64,000 nucleotides of DNA from Bacteroidetes bacterium 47-18 (GCA_001897155.1 MKSF01000012.1:45422-109421); one strand, 5' to 3'; shown: positions 32,806-43,018, numbered from the stretch's first letter. A program made the numbers and translations. Notes: a model not told the origin generated them from the letters alone.

Positions 32806-35599
32806 CTAACCAGTTCTTACCCATACCTGCCTCCGCTATCACCGGCACACCGTTCGGGAGCACCATCGCGTTCTCCATATTTTCCTTTATAAGGGTGGTC
32901 ATCATTTCCGCCTCCTCGGCCAGCACATCAAAGATCAGCTCATCGTGCACCTGCAGGATCATTTTAGAGCGTACCTGCTGCGCTTTCATCGCCCGGTCAA
33001 TATTGATCATGGCCATTTTTATCATATCCGCTGCCGAACCCTGTATCGGCGCGTTGATGGCTACTCTTTCCGCGAATCCCCTGACAGTGGCATTGGCGGA
33101 ATTAATATCTGTCAGCCTGATCTTCCTGCCCATAAGCGTTTTCACATAGCCGTGCTCCTTCGCAAAATCAATAGATCGGTTCATATATGCTTTTACCGCT
33201 GCGTATTGATCAAAGTAGTTATCAATGATCTCTTTGGCCTCAGACCTGCTGATGCCCAGGGTTTCAGACAGCCCGAACGCCGATTGTCCGTAAATGATAC
33301 CGAAATTCACGGCTTTGGCATTTCTCCGCATTTCAGACGTCACCTCGCTTTCCGTCACACCGTACACCCTGGCAGCCGTAGCTCTGTGAATATCTTTGTT
33401 AGCCTTAAAGGCAGCGATCATATTTTCATCACCGCTGATGGCTGCCACTATCCTGAGCTCGATCTGAGAATAGTCCGCGGATATCAGGATATGCCCGCTG
33501 TCACGGGCTATGAACGCTTTTCTTATCTCCCTGCCGTTATCGGTACGGATAGGAATATTCTGCAGGTTAGGATTGTTGCTGCTCAGCCGGCCCGTAACCA
33601 CCACCGCCTGGTTGTAGGAGGTATGAATGCGGCCGGTCTCCGGATGCAGCAATACCGGCAGCGTATCCGAATAGGTGGATTTCAGCTTGGACAGCTCCCG
33701 GAATACAAGGATATCCTCTACTATCTTATGCTTTTTGCGGAGCTTCTGCAAGACGTCCTCACCCGTGGCGTACTGGCCGGTCTTTGTTTTCTTTGCCTTT
33801 TCATCCAGTTGCATTTTCTCGAACAGCACCTCACCCAACTGCTTGGGAGAGGCCAGGTTAAAGCTCACACCGGCCTGCTCAAATACGCTTTGCTGCGCCT
33901 TTTGGATGGTCACCGCCAGGTCGCCTGAGTATTGACGCAGGAAGTCCACATCCAGGTTGACCCCTTCGTATTCCATATCTGCAAGGATACGCACTAGGGG
34001 ATTGTCCACCTTTTCAAAGAGGTCCCTTACATCCTCCTTATCCAGCAGCGGATCCAGTTGCTGCTTAAGCTGGAAGGTAATATCAGCATCTTCTGCGGCA
34101 TATTCCGTGATCTGCGGCAACGGCACATCCCTCATATTCAGCTGTCCCTTGCCTTTCTTCCCTATCAGGGATTCTATACTGACCGGCTCATAATTAAGAT
34201 ATTTGATGCTCAGCATATCCATGCTTCTCTTGCCGTCCGGCTCTATATCATAATGCGCGACCATCGTGTCGAAATACGGGCCCGATATTTCCACTCCATA
34301 TCTTTTCATGACCAGCAGATCGTATTTAAGATTATGCGCGATCCACAGCACACCCTCTTTCCGGAACAAAGGCTGCAGTATCTCTATATACTTCCTGGCA
34401 GCGCCATCATTGCAGTTGATGTAATAAGCTTCATGGGCTTTCCAGGAAAAGCTCATACCTACCAGCTCTGCCAGCAGGGGATCCAGGCCGGTAGTCTCCG
34501 TATCAAAGCAGATCTCCTCCTGCTGCAGCGCCTTTTCAAGGAAAGCATGCACTTCTTCTTCGGAGTTGATCAATATATATTCGTGAGGCGTGTTGCTGAC
34601 GGTATTGATATGGGCGCCTCCCACGCTGTTGTCCGTGATACCGGGGGCCTGGGCAGCAGCACCCACCACATTCCCGAACAGGTCTGTCTGGGTAACAACG
34701 GGATGATCGCCGGTAAGCTGGGACATCTCTCCAAGGATGCGTCTTCCCAGTGCCCGGAACTCCAGCTCCTCAAATACCGCTCTCAGATGGTCCGTATTCC
34801 ATCCGTCCACTTTCAGGTCATCAATATGATACGCAATAGGGACATTGGTAATAATGGTTGCCAGCTTTTTGGAAATGCAGGCGCTGTCGGAACCCGCCAG
34901 GATCTTCTCACCCAGCTTTCCTTTGATATACGGAGCATTGGCGAGCACATTCTCCAGGGTGCCATATTCTTTCAGCAGCTTGGACGCCGTCTTTTCCCCG
35001 ATCCCCGGGATGCCGGGTATATTATCTACCGCGTCACCCATCAGGCCGAGAATATCTATCACCTGTCCCACATGCTCAATGTCCCACTTCTCGCATACTT
35101 CCTTAGGGCCCAGTATCTCATAGGTACCGCCCTTATATCCCGGCTTGTATATAAATACATGGTCTCTTACCAACTGGCCATAATCCTTATCCGGGGTCAC
35201 CATATATACGTCAAAGTCCTGTTCCGACATCTGCAGGGCGATGGTACCCACCACATCATCCGCTTCATAGCCATCCAGCTCCAGGTTGGCTATATTAAAC
35301 CCTTCAATGATGCGTTTGACATCCGGAATGGCATTGAGCAGGTCTTCCGGGGCTTCCTGGCGATTGGCCTTGTAATCCGTAAAATCCGTATGCCGCTCTG
35401 TAGGCGCATGGGTGTCCCATACTACCGCCATATGCGTGGGCTTCTCTTTTTTAAGGAGATCATATATGGTATTGGTAAAGCCGAACTGCGCATTGGTATT
35501 CTTTCCTGCAGATGTAATACGCGGACTTTGTGCCAGGGAGAAATACGCCCTGTACACGAGCGCCATTGCATCCAAAAGGAATAATTTATTTTTAGCCAT
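32795..35599 (-). CDS. polA: DNA polymerase I
   Basis: 934 residues with all three domains: 5'-3' exonuclease (FLLDAMALVYRAYF, YEADDVVGT, GIPGIGEKTA), 3'-5' exonuclease with catalytic acids kept (CFDTETTGLDPL), and polymerase (SADYSQIELRIVA, RRNAKAVNFGIIYG, QVHDELIFDV). It repairs DNA and removes Okazaki primers. It is the first gene of a polA-mutY-ssb-gldE run. The 251 bases upstream (35600-35850) contain no gene. Confidence 0.97.
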   Translation of the reverse strand: MAKNKLFLLDAMALVYRAYFSLAQSPRITSAGKNTNAQFGFTNTIYDLLKKEKPTHMAVVWDTHAPTERHTDFTDYKANRQEAPEDLLNAIPDVKRIIEGFNIANLELDGYEADDVVGTIALQMSEQDFDVYMVTPDKDYGQLVRDHVFIYKPGYKGGTYEILGPKEVCEKWDIEHVGQVIDILGLMGDAVDNIPGIPGIGEKTASKLLKEYGTLENVLANAPYIKGKLGEKILAGSDSACISKKLATIITNVPIAYHIDDLKVDGWNTDHLRAVFEELEFRALGRRILGEMSQLTGDHPVVTQTDLFGNVVGAAAQAPGITDNSVGGAHINTVSNTPHEYILINSEEEVHAFLEKALQQEEICFDTETTGLDPLLAELVGMSFSWKAHEAYYINCNDGAARKYIEILQPLFRKEGVLWIAHNLKYDLLVMKRYGVEISGPYFDTMVAHYDIEPDGKRSMDMLSIKYLNYEPVSIESLIGKKGKGQLNMRDVPLPQITEYAAEDADITFQLKQQLDPLLDKEDVRDLFEKVDNPLVRILADMEYEGVNLDVDFLRQYSGDLAVTIQKAQQSVFEQAGVSFNLASPKQLGEVLFEKMQLDEKAKKTKTGQYATGEDVLQKLRKKHKIVEDILVFRELSKLKSTYSDTLPVLLHPETGRIHTSYNQAVVVTGRLSSNNPNLQNIPIRTDNGREIRKAFIARDSGHILISADYSQIELRIVAAISGDENMIAAFKANKDIHRATAARVYGVTESEVTSEMRRNAKAVNFGIIYGQSAFGLSETLGISRSEAKEIIDNYFDQYAAVKAYMNRSIDFAKEHGYVKTLMGRKIRLTDINSANATVRGFAERVAINAPIQGSAADMIKMAMINIDRAMKAQQVRSKMILQVHDELIFDVLAEEAEMMTTLIKENMENAMVLPNGVPVIAEAGMGKNWLDAH

Positions 35600-35850
35600 A
35601 TTTTTTATTAGTGTATTGAACGGGATAGCTAAATTACAATAATCCTGAGTGAATGAGCGAAATTTATGAGATTGTTACAGTAAATTCCAGGGGGCTTACA
35701 GCAGGCAAATCAGCACAGAATAAACGCGTACGATCGTCCTTTCTTGTCAGATAACAGGCAATATCCTGAAAATCAGCACAGGAATATACACCCCCACAGT
35801 AAGAGGCCGGATATGGCTGTCCGCCGCGGGCTATTCAGCACCCTGTTATT

Positions 35851-36642
35851 TTAAACCGCAGGACAGGTGTACCTGCTCCCTTTCTGATACCGGATCTTTT
35901 GCCTGACAGGCAGCAGTTGCCAGGCTATCGTGGCACGTATGGTGTATGTACTTAATTGTGTCCGGTAGTCTGCAATGATCTTACGGGGCTCTGAAAAGCT
36001 GTACTGCCTGAACGTAAGATCGGACTGGTGAGATAAGGGTATATTGACATCCATTCCCAGCTTCAGGTACCTTTGGTTCCTGAGCAGGAGATGAAAGCTC
36101 AGTCCCACGGGGATGCTGACCAGCGGCCTGTTGTATTTCCCTGTCTGCTTATTGGGAGTAATAACAGCGTTATAGTCGTGCTGGATATGGGTCAGGTTGT
36201 CCTGGGTATATTCCCTCGTCAGACGATCTGAAAATACCAGATGCTGGTATTGGGCGCCGGCATGGATACTTACGAGGGAGTTTATGTTGTACTGCGCCAG
36301 GAGACCGGCATATAGCTGGTGAAAATACCAGCTGTTAATATACGTAAAGGTCTTTCCCATAATAACATTATTTGTTATTCCATGAGCCGGTGTGATGAAT
36401 GCATATCCCGCCTGCGGTATCAGCTGCATATTTTTCAGCACAGGCTGCACATATTCGAGCGCCAAACCCGCAGATACATCAGCATTGGTCTTTGAGAAAA
36501 GAGCTTCCCCTACAGGCTTATAACGATACTGGTTGTAATTAAAAGACGCCTGTGCATATAAGCCTGATGTGGTCTGGGCGCCGGCTGCAGCAGCAGCCAG
36601 CAGGCCGGAGATCATAAAGGAAAAGACAAGAGGGCTGCTCAT
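35851..36642 (-). CDS. exported beta-barrel-like outer membrane protein, unknown role
   Basis: 263 residues with a signal peptide ending near AAAGAQ. The rest alternates hydrophobic and polar residues in strand-like segments (GLYAQASFNYNQYRYK, LIPQAGYAFITP, LVSIPVGLSFHLLLRNQRYLKLGMDVNIPL in parts, YTIRATIAWQLLP), as in small porin-type barrels. It may be an envelope protein with about 8-10 strands. The last strand is followed by a basic tail, unusual for a barrel ending. It is alone, divergent from mqnA. Confidence 0.65.
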   Translation of the reverse strand: MSSPLVFSFMISGLLAAAAAGAQTTSGLYAQASFNYNQYRYKPVGEALFSKTNADVSAGLALEYVQPVLKNMQLIPQAGYAFITPAHGITNNVIMGKTFTYINSWYFHQLYAGLLAQYNINSLVSIHAGAQYQHLVFSDRLTREYTQDNLTHIQHDYNAVITPNKQTGKYNRPLVSIPVGLSFHLLLRNQRYLKLGMDVNIPLSHQSDLTFRQYSFSEPRKIIADYRTQLSTYTIRATIAWQLLPVRQKIRYQKGSRYTCPAV

Positions 36643-36723
36643 AACTTCAAGGACAACGTTAATTAATTATTTTTTATTTTATTTTGTTCTACTTTTATTT
36701 CCTTACTATTATACCAGCACGCA

Positions 36724-37482
36724 ATGAAAGACAAAGTAAGGGTTGTAGCGGTCAATTACCTGAATGCCAAGCCGCTGATCAAAGGCATCGTACAGCACAG
36801 CATCCTGGATGATATCGTCCTTACCACCGAATATCCCGCAAAGGCGGCCCAGATGCTGATAGAGGACAAAGCAGATATCGGGCTGATCCCGGTAGCGGCG
36901 ATGCAGCAGGTGCCCAACGGGTATATCGTGGGCAACTACGGTATTGCTGCCAACGGGCGTGTGGCATCCGTCTGCATTTTCAGCCAGGTACCTATGGAAG
37001 AGATCACGCACGTTTACCTGGATTACCAGTCGCGCACCTCGGTAAAGCTGGCCCAGATATTGCTTAAAAAATATTTCGGAAAGGCAGTGGGCTATATCCC
37101 CGCCACCGAGGATTATATACAGCATATCAAAGGTACGGTGGCCGGTGTCATTATAGGAGACCGCGCCCTGGAACAACTGCCTAACTTCCGGTATATCTAT
37201 GACCTGGCAACAGCTTGGAAAAGCTTCACCGGTCTGCCGTTCGTATTTGCAGCCTGGATAGCGAACAAGCCCCTGCCTGATACCTTCATTACGGCATTTG
37301 ATGAGGCTAATAAGCTGGGACTGGATCATATCGGGAATGTGGTCGCGGAAAACCCCTGCCCGTATTACGACCTGAAAAAGTATTATGAAGAGGATATCCA
37401 GTTTGAGCTCACCGATGATTGCCATAAAGGCCTGGAAGCCTATTTCGGCTACCTGCAGGAATTAAGGGAAGAGCTGGTATAA
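36724..37482 (+). CDS. mqnA: chorismate dehydratase MqnA (futalosine menaquinone pathway)
   Basis: 252 residues with the solute-binding-like fold of MqnA. Features are VRVVAVNYLNAKPLIKGI, DIGLIPVAAMQQVPNG, VYLDYQSRTSVKLAQILL and LPFVFAAWIANK. The enzyme dehydrates chorismate to 3-enolpyruvyl-benzoate, the first step of the futalosine route to menaquinone, implying this organism uses that route. It heads a tight operon with DUF5522, an alkyltransferase-like protein and hutI. Confidence 0.93.
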   Translation: MKDKVRVVAVNYLNAKPLIKGIVQHSILDDIVLTTEYPAKAAQMLIEDKADIGLIPVAAMQQVPNGYIVGNYGIAANGRVASVCIFSQVPMEEITHVYLDYQSRTSVKLAQILLKKYFGKAVGYIPATEDYIQHIKGTVAGVIIGDRALEQLPNFRYIYDLATAWKSFTGLPFVFAAWIANKPLPDTFITAFDEANKLGLDHIGNVVAENPCPYYDLKKYYEEDIQFELTDDCHKGLEAYFGYLQELREELV

Positions 37483-37505
37483 GTATTTTGGATTAAATTT
37501 GAGCC

Positions 37506-37748
37506 ATGATAAATTTCAGGAACCTGCCCGAAGAAGACGAACCGGAAGATTTTTATTATGACGAGAGAGGACGGTTTGTAATGACAGCACATTACCTGCT
37601 GAAACGCGGCTACTGCTGCGGCAACGGCTGCAGGCATTGTCCCTATGATTATAAAATGGTACCCGAGCCCGGCAGGACTAAGCTGCTGGAAAAAAGGAAA
37701 GCCGAACAACAGCAAGACAACTATTATGACGACCCGGACCACGAATAA
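37506..37748 (+). CDS. DUF5522 cysteine-rich small protein
   Basis: 80 residues. The conserved core GYCCGNGCRHCPYDYK has four cysteines and a His that could bind metal. The end is rich in Lys, Gln and Asp. Function is unknown; many Bacteroidota carry such a protein. Its last 23 bases overlap the start of the next gene, a strong sign of coupled translation with the alkyltransferase-like protein. Confidence 0.82.
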   Translation: MINFRNLPEEDEPEDFYYDERGRFVMTAHYLLKRGYCCGNGCRHCPYDYKMVPEPGRTKLLEKRKAEQQQDNYYDDPDHE

Positions 37749-38070
37749 GGATATACTGGAGCTTATTTTTGAGATCGTCAGGATGATCCCCAGAGGGCGG
37801 GTCACCAGCTACGGGGCCATAGCCGCAAGCATTGGCCTGAGGAGCAGCGCCCGTTTTGTAGGCTGGGCCATGCACCAGGCGTCTCATTATAAAAACGTTC
37901 CCGCCCACAGGGTGGTCAACAGCCAGGGCCTGCTGAGCGGGAAGCACCATTTCACACCACCCGAAGCCATGCAGCAGCTCCTGGAGGCGGAAGGCGTAGC
38001 GGTCAGCAATGACAAGGTTGTAAATTTTAAAAAATTATTCTGGGATCCCCAGGCAGAGATACAATTATGA
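37726..38070 (+). CDS. alkyltransferase-like (ATL) DNA-repair protein
   Basis: 114 residues from the ATG at 37726 (MTTRTTNKD); the frame is open further upstream only because it overlaps DUF5522. It has the MGMT DNA-binding core: IPRGRVTSYGAIA, the Arg finger in SARFVGWAM (Arg43), and NVPAHRVVNSQG. The active-site Cys of methyltransferases (PCHRV) is Ala60 here (PAHRV), the hallmark of ATL proteins, which bind O6-alkylguanine without removing it and channel it to nucleotide excision repair. UvrA is encoded at 56.6 kb. The stop overlaps the hutI start (ATGA). Confidence 0.9.
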   Translation: MTTRTTNKDILELIFEIVRMIPRGRVTSYGAIAASIGLRSSARFVGWAMHQASHYKNVPAHRVVNSQGLLSGKHHFTPPEAMQQLLEAEGVAVSNDKVVNFKKLFWDPQAEIQL

Positions 38071-39296
38071 GTACATTAATCACCAATATCAGGCAATTGG
38101 TCTGGACAGAGAATGAGCACAGCCGGCTCCAGCGCGTGCCTGGCAAAGAGATGCATACGATCCCTTCCCTGGAAAATGCCTGGCTGCGTATGGAAAACGG
38201 CATTATAAAAGGATTCGGGACCATGGATTCCATCCAGGACACCATTCACGATACAGAGGTCATCAACGCTAAAGGGAAAATAGTGCTGCCGGCCTGGACA
38301 GACAGCCATACCCACCTGGTATTCGCCGCGACAAGAGAGCAGGAATTTGTAGATAAGATCAAAGGGCTTACCTACGAGGAAATATCCCGACGCGGAGGGG
38401 GCATACTCAATTCCGCCGCGAAGATGCAGGATATTGACGAGCAGGAATTGTTCGAGATGTCTGTAAGAAGATTGGAAGAGGCTATCAGCCTCGGGACGGC
38501 CGCCATAGAGATCAAAAGCGGCTACGGGCTGTCCACCGATTCGGAGCTGAAGATGCTAAGGGTCATCAGGAGATTAAAGGAATTAAATAAGATACCGGTC
38601 AAAGCGTCCTTCCTGGCTGCACACAGCTATCCTATGGAGTACCGCAGCAACCACGATGCCTATATCCGGCTCATTATTGATGAGATGCTGCCCCGAGTTG
38701 CCGGTGAAGGACTGGCAGATTATATAGACGTATTCTGCGAACAGGGCTTCTTTTCCGTGGACGAAACGGACAGGATCCTGCAGGCTGGCGCCAAATACGG
38801 CTTAAAGCCGAAGATACACGCCAACCAGCTCTACAGGTCGGGCGGCGTGCAGATAGGTGTGCAGCATAACGCCGTAAGCGTAGATCACCTGGAAAGTATG
38901 GGACAGGAGGAAATCGACTGCCTGGCAGGCAGCAATACCATACCGACCCTGCTGCCCGGCGCAGCGTTCTTCCTGGCGATGCATTACCAGCCCGCGAGAA
39001 TGCTGATAGATGCCAACCTGCCCGTTGCCATCGCATCCGATTATAACCCGGGCACCTGCCCGTGCCTGAATATGAATACCATACTTTCCATATCCTGCAC
39101 GCAGCTGAAGATCACACCCAATGAAGCCATTACGGCACAGACCATTAATGCCGCCGCGGCGCTGGAGCTGCAGAATGAAATGGGTACGATCAAAGTGGGA
39201 AAAAAAGCCAGCCTGATCCTTACCAAAGAGGTCCCTTCGCTGGATTACCTGCCCTACGCCTTAGGCAGCAACTGGATAGAAAGAGTATTCATATAG
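38067..39296 (+). CDS. hutI: imidazolonepropionase HutI
   Basis: 409 residues, the standard length. An amidohydrolase fold with PAWTDSHTHLVFAATREQEF (metal His pair), the GGGILNSA loop, AIEIKSGYGL, LAAHSYP, KIHANQL and ASDYNPGTCPCLNMN. It opens the imidazolone ring in histidine degradation to glutamate. It is the last gene of the mqnA run and overlaps the ATL gene by 4 bases. No other hut gene is in the window, so the rest of the pathway must lie elsewhere. Confidence 0.95.
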   Translation: MSTLITNIRQLVWTENEHSRLQRVPGKEMHTIPSLENAWLRMENGIIKGFGTMDSIQDTIHDTEVINAKGKIVLPAWTDSHTHLVFAATREQEFVDKIKGLTYEEISRRGGGILNSAAKMQDIDEQELFEMSVRRLEEAISLGTAAIEIKSGYGLSTDSELKMLRVIRRLKELNKIPVKASFLAAHSYPMEYRSNHDAYIRLIIDEMLPRVAGEGLADYIDVFCEQGFFSVDETDRILQAGAKYGLKPKIHANQLYRSGGVQIGVQHNAVSVDHLESMGQEEIDCLAGSNTIPTLLPGAAFFLAMHYQPARMLIDANLPVAIASDYNPGTCPCLNMNTILSISCTQLKITPNEAITAQTINAAAALELQNEMGTIKVGKKASLILTKEVPSLDYLPYALGSNWIERVFI

Positions 39297-39314
39297 CCTT
39301 AAGAGCTATTCATT

Positions 39315-39361
39315 AAAGGTATTATCATTATCCACCGGCTGGCAGGGATGATAATACCTTT
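39315..39361. terminator. hairpin between hutI and topB, bidirectional
   Basis: Arms AAAGGTATTATCAT (39315-39328) and ATGATAATACCTTT (39348-39361) are perfectly complementary over 14 bases. They lie between the convergent stops at 39296 and 39368. Confidence 0.75.
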
Positions 39362-39367
39362 GATCTT

Positions 39368-41473
39368 TTAAAGCATGATAATATCGTATGCTTCGTTCAG
39401 GCCCAGCTTTCCATCCCGCTTTTCTCCGCCATCCGTTTTAAAGCCTTTGATGATACCGGTCTGCTGCTTCACGACCAGGTCGGCGATTTGCTTATCCGTC
39501 AGCTTCTTACCGCTAAACTCAAAAGGTATCTTAAACCCGCAGACCCTGAAATTCAGGCAGCCGTAAGCGGCATTGCCTTTGACCAGCTTATGCGCCTTGC
39601 ATTTGGGGCAATCCAGCGTTGCTATATCCACCTTAACCTTTTCCGGTGCCTGCTTCACTTCTGGTAACGGTAAAGAGCTGTCTATGGCCACTCCTCTCCG
39701 GGAAAGGTATTTCACTTCGTGAACCAGGTCGGAAACCATCTGTGTAAGCTCCTGTTTGAACTGCTCTATGGTCAGCTTACCCCGCTCTATCATCCGCAGC
39801 TTTTTCTCCCATTCGCCGGTGAGCTCCGCACTTTTGAGCAGGTCGTTCTGGATCACATTGATAAGCTCTATGCCGGTGGGCGTAGCAATGATATTTTTCT
39901 TTTTACGGGCAATATACTGGCGCCTGAATAATGTTTCTATAATATTGGCCCTGGTACTGGGTCTCCCGATACCGTTATCTTTCATCAGCTCTCGCAAATC
40001 CTCATCCTCTATTTGCTTTCCCGCCGTTTCCATAGCCCTGAGCACCGTGGCCTCGGTATAATACTTGGGGGGCGTTGTTTTACCCTTATGTATGAGGGGG
40101 TCATGCGGACCACGCTCCCCGACCGTAAAGTGAGGAATAGCCTGTTCCTTTTCTTCTTTCCCGTCCTCTTCCTTTACCTGCTGGTCTTTAGGATACAGCG
40201 CCTTCCATCCCGGTTCCAGGATCTGCTTTCCTGAAGCCTTAAAAGGTATGCTTTCTACCTTTCCTTCCACCGTTGTATTGGAAATTTTACATTCCGGGTA
40301 GAATACCGCTACAAATCTCCTGGCGATCAGATCATAAATATGCCCTTCTTCCTCAGCCAGCCGGGGCGCTGTAATATGGGTCGGTATAATGGCGTGGTGA
40401 TCGGTGACCTTGGCATCATCAAAAACATTTCTGGATTTAGGCACCGGCTGCTGCAACAATGGCTGGATATAGCTGCTGTAGGCATTCATAGACTGCAATA
40501 TGCCGGGGATCTTGGGGTACATATCATCCGGCAGGTATTGCGTATCCACGCGCGGGTAGGTTACCAGCTTCTGCTCATATAAATGCTGGATATACTTAAG
40601 TGTCTGCTCAGCGGAATAGCCGTATTTTTTGTTGGCGTCCACCTGCAGCGAGGTAAGGTCATATAGCTTAGGCTGCTTCTCCTTGCCTTCCTTGATCTCA
40701 AAGCTGACAATTTCAAATTCCCTTTCCAGGAGGTATTGAAGACCGCTTTGCGCCCTTTCTTCCGTTTTCAGCCGGGGAATGGCCGCTGTAAATTCCACCT
40801 CGCGGTAACGGGTCTTCAGCTCCCAGTAAACCTCCGTCACAAAAGCGTCTATCTCTTTCTGGCGTTCCACTATCATGGCCAGGGTAGGCGTCTGTACCCG
40901 GCCTATGGATAAAACGGTCTTGTTAACGCCGAACTTTTTTGTGAACAGCCGTGTGGCATTGATGCCCAGCAGCCAGTCCCCTATGGCACGGGCAGAGCCC
41001 GCCGCATAAAGATTGTCATATTCCGAAGCGTCTTTCAGGTTGTCAAAGCCCTCCTTTATAGCCTCTTCCGTAAGAGAGGAGATCCACAGGCGCTTGACCG
41101 GCACCCTGCACCGGGCTTTCAGCAATACCCAGCGCTGTATCAGCTCCCCTTCCTGCCCGGCATCCCCGCAGTTGACCACATAGTCACATTCATTATTGAT
41201 AAGGTCTGCTATGATACCGAACTGCTTCTGCACGCCTGCATTGTCCATGACCTTTACTCCGTACTGCTGCGGAATAATGGGCAGGTCCTCTATTCTCCAG
41301 TATTTGTAAAAGGGAGCATAGTCATGAGGCTCCTTCAGTGTACACAGGTGCCCGAACGTCCACGTGACCCGGTAGCCGTTCCCTTCCATATAGCCGTCTT
41401 TTTTCATACCGGCACCCAGTACCCGGGCGATGTCCTTAGCTACGCTTGGCTTTTCGGCTATACAAACTATCAT
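39368..41473 (-). CDS. topB: DNA topoisomerase III (type IA)
   Basis: 701 residues from the ATG at 41473 (MIVCIAEKPSVAKDI); an in-frame ATG at 41512 adds 13 atypical residues. The TOPRIM domain is at the start (IAEKPSVAKDIARVLGA, VVNCGDAGQEGELIQRWV). The active-site Tyr is in KLVTYPRVDTQYLPDDM, and RPSTRANIIETLF is conserved. The C-terminus has one zinc-finger-like motif (LDCPKCKAHKL...CLNFRVCGFK). It relaxes and decatenates DNA. It is monocistronic. Confidence 0.94.
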   Translation of the reverse strand: MIVCIAEKPSVAKDIARVLGAGMKKDGYMEGNGYRVTWTFGHLCTLKEPHDYAPFYKYWRIEDLPIIPQQYGVKVMDNAGVQKQFGIIADLINNECDYVVNCGDAGQEGELIQRWVLLKARCRVPVKRLWISSLTEEAIKEGFDNLKDASEYDNLYAAGSARAIGDWLLGINATRLFTKKFGVNKTVLSIGRVQTPTLAMIVERQKEIDAFVTEVYWELKTRYREVEFTAAIPRLKTEERAQSGLQYLLEREFEIVSFEIKEGKEKQPKLYDLTSLQVDANKKYGYSAEQTLKYIQHLYEQKLVTYPRVDTQYLPDDMYPKIPGILQSMNAYSSYIQPLLQQPVPKSRNVFDDAKVTDHHAIIPTHITAPRLAEEEGHIYDLIARRFVAVFYPECKISNTTVEGKVESIPFKASGKQILEPGWKALYPKDQQVKEEDGKEEKEQAIPHFTVGERGPHDPLIHKGKTTPPKYYTEATVLRAMETAGKQIEDEDLRELMKDNGIGRPSTRANIIETLFRRQYIARKKKNIIATPTGIELINVIQNDLLKSAELTGEWEKKLRMIERGKLTIEQFKQELTQMVSDLVHEVKYLSRRGVAIDSSLPLPEVKQAPEKVKVDIATLDCPKCKAHKLVKGNAAYGCLNFRVCGFKIPFEFSGKKLTDKQIADLVVKQQTGIIKGFKTDGGEKRDGKLGLNEAYDIIML

Positions 41474-41632
41474 AGGCTTCCAGAAGGCTTTACTGATGCG
41501 AATGTACACCAATAATTACATTTTGCCGGGAGACGCGGGACAAGGCCGGAGACCACGATAACTACATTTTAAATATTAATAGTGGAAATGTATGTAAATT
41601 GCTTTGATCCTGTATTTTTTATATCATACGTT

Positions 41633-43018
41633 ATGAGTAATTATAGAATAGAATCCGATCTTTTAGGAGAAAAAAATGTTCCGGAAGAAGCCTATTACGG
41701 TATTCAGACCTTAAGGGCCGTAGAAAACTTCCGGATCTCGCATACAACGCTCAGCACCTATCCCGTATTTGTGAAGAACCTTGTATTGGTGAAAAAAGCC
41801 GCAGCGCTCACCAACTTCAGGCTGGGGCTGCTGCCGGAGCAGGCATTTAAGGCTATAGACGAAGCCTGCGATAAGATCATGAACGGCACTTATACAGACC
41901 AGTTCCCCATAGATCTTTTCCAGGGAGGCGCAGGTACCTCTACCAATATGAACACCAACGAGGTGATCGCCAATGTGGCGCTGGAAATCCTGGGACATCG
42001 TAAAGGCGCCTACCAGCATATCTCTCCCAATGACCACGTGAACCTCAGCCAGTCCACCAATGATGCCTACCCTACCGCGCTGAAGCTGGCGATCTATGAT
42101 ATGAATGCCTCCCTGCTGCCTGTACTGGAAAGACTGGAGCAAAGCCTGGAGGCTAAAGCAGCCGCCTTTAAAAACGTTATCAAAATGGGACGCACGCAGC
42201 TACAGGACGCGGTACCCATGACCCTTGGGCAGGAATTCGGCGGCTTTGCTTTCCTGATACGCCAGGCCATAAAGGACCTGCAAAAGGCCGGGGAGTCTTT
42301 ACTGGAGGTCAATATGGGCGCTACAGCTATCGGGACCGGCATCAATGCGCCCCAGGGATTCAGCAACGGCTGCGCCGCTGCGCTGAGTGAGCTGAAAGGC
42401 GTAACAGTGATCCCTACCGAAAACCTGATAGCTGCCACATCGGACACAACAGTATTCGTGGAATACGCCGCTTATCTCAAAAAGCTGGCGCTGAAGCTCA
42501 CCAAAATATGCAATGACCTTCGCTTATTATCCTCCGGTCCACGTACCGGGTTTAACGAGATCCGGCTACCTCAGCGTCAGCCGGGATCTTCCATTATGCC
42601 GGGTAAGGTTAATCCCGTTATCCCTGAAGTTGTAAACCAGATATGCTATAAAGTGATCGGCAATGAGCTGACCATCACACTGGCGGCAGAGAATGCGCAG
42701 CTCCAGTTGAATGTCATGGAGCCTGTCATTGCTCTCAGCCTGTTTGAAAGCATCCATCTCCTGTATAATGGCATCAATACCCTTACAGATGAGTGCATCA
42801 ACGGTATTGAAGCCAATGCGGAGCAGACCCGGGAAATGGTATTGAACAGCATTGGCATCGTGACCGCCCTGAACCCGTATATCGGCTACAAAGCAAGCTC
42901 CGAGGTAGCCAAAGAGGCCCTGGCTTCACATAAACGGGTGTATGATGTGGTGCTGGATCAGGCATTGCTTTCACGGGAAGAGCTGGACCGCTACCTAAAC
43001 CCGGAAAAAATGGTCTGA
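41633..43018 (+). CDS. aspA: aspartate ammonia-lyase
   Basis: 461 residues from the ATG at 41633 (MSNYRIESDLLGE); the frame is open from 41582 but the first 17 residues are not family-like. The signature GSSIMPGKVNPV (catalytic Ser loop), QGGAGTSTNMNTNEVIAN, SPNDHVNLSQSTND and MGRTQLQDAVPMTLGQEF point to aspartase rather than fumarase C. It deaminates aspartate to fumarate. The stop lies inside the left arm of a shared terminator. Confidence 0.93.
   Translation: MSNYRIESDLLGEKNVPEEAYYGIQTLRAVENFRISHTTLSTYPVFVKNLVLVKKAAALTNFRLGLLPEQAFKAIDEACDKIMNGTYTDQFPIDLFQGGAGTSTNMNTNEVIANVALEILGHRKGAYQHISPNDHVNLSQSTNDAYPTALKLAIYDMNASLLPVLERLEQSLEAKAAAFKNVIKMGRTQLQDAVPMTLGQEFGGFAFLIRQAIKDLQKAGESLLEVNMGATAIGTGINAPQGFSNGCAAALSELKGVTVIPTENLIAATSDTTVFVEYAAYLKKLALKLTKICNDLRLLSSGPRTGFNEIRLPQRQPGSSIMPGKVNPVIPEVVNQICYKVIGNELTITLAAENAQLQLNVMEPVIALSLFESIHLLYNGINTLTDECINGIEANAEQTREMVLNSIGIVTALNPYIGYKASSEVAKEALASHKRVYDVVLDQALLSREELDRYLNPEKMV

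Noticed and set aside
34058..35584. 508-codon plus-strand frame antisense to polA
   Set aside because: Length is striking, but it lies wholly opposite a conserved gene, has no motif and has antisense-type composition (rich in His, Ile, Gln).
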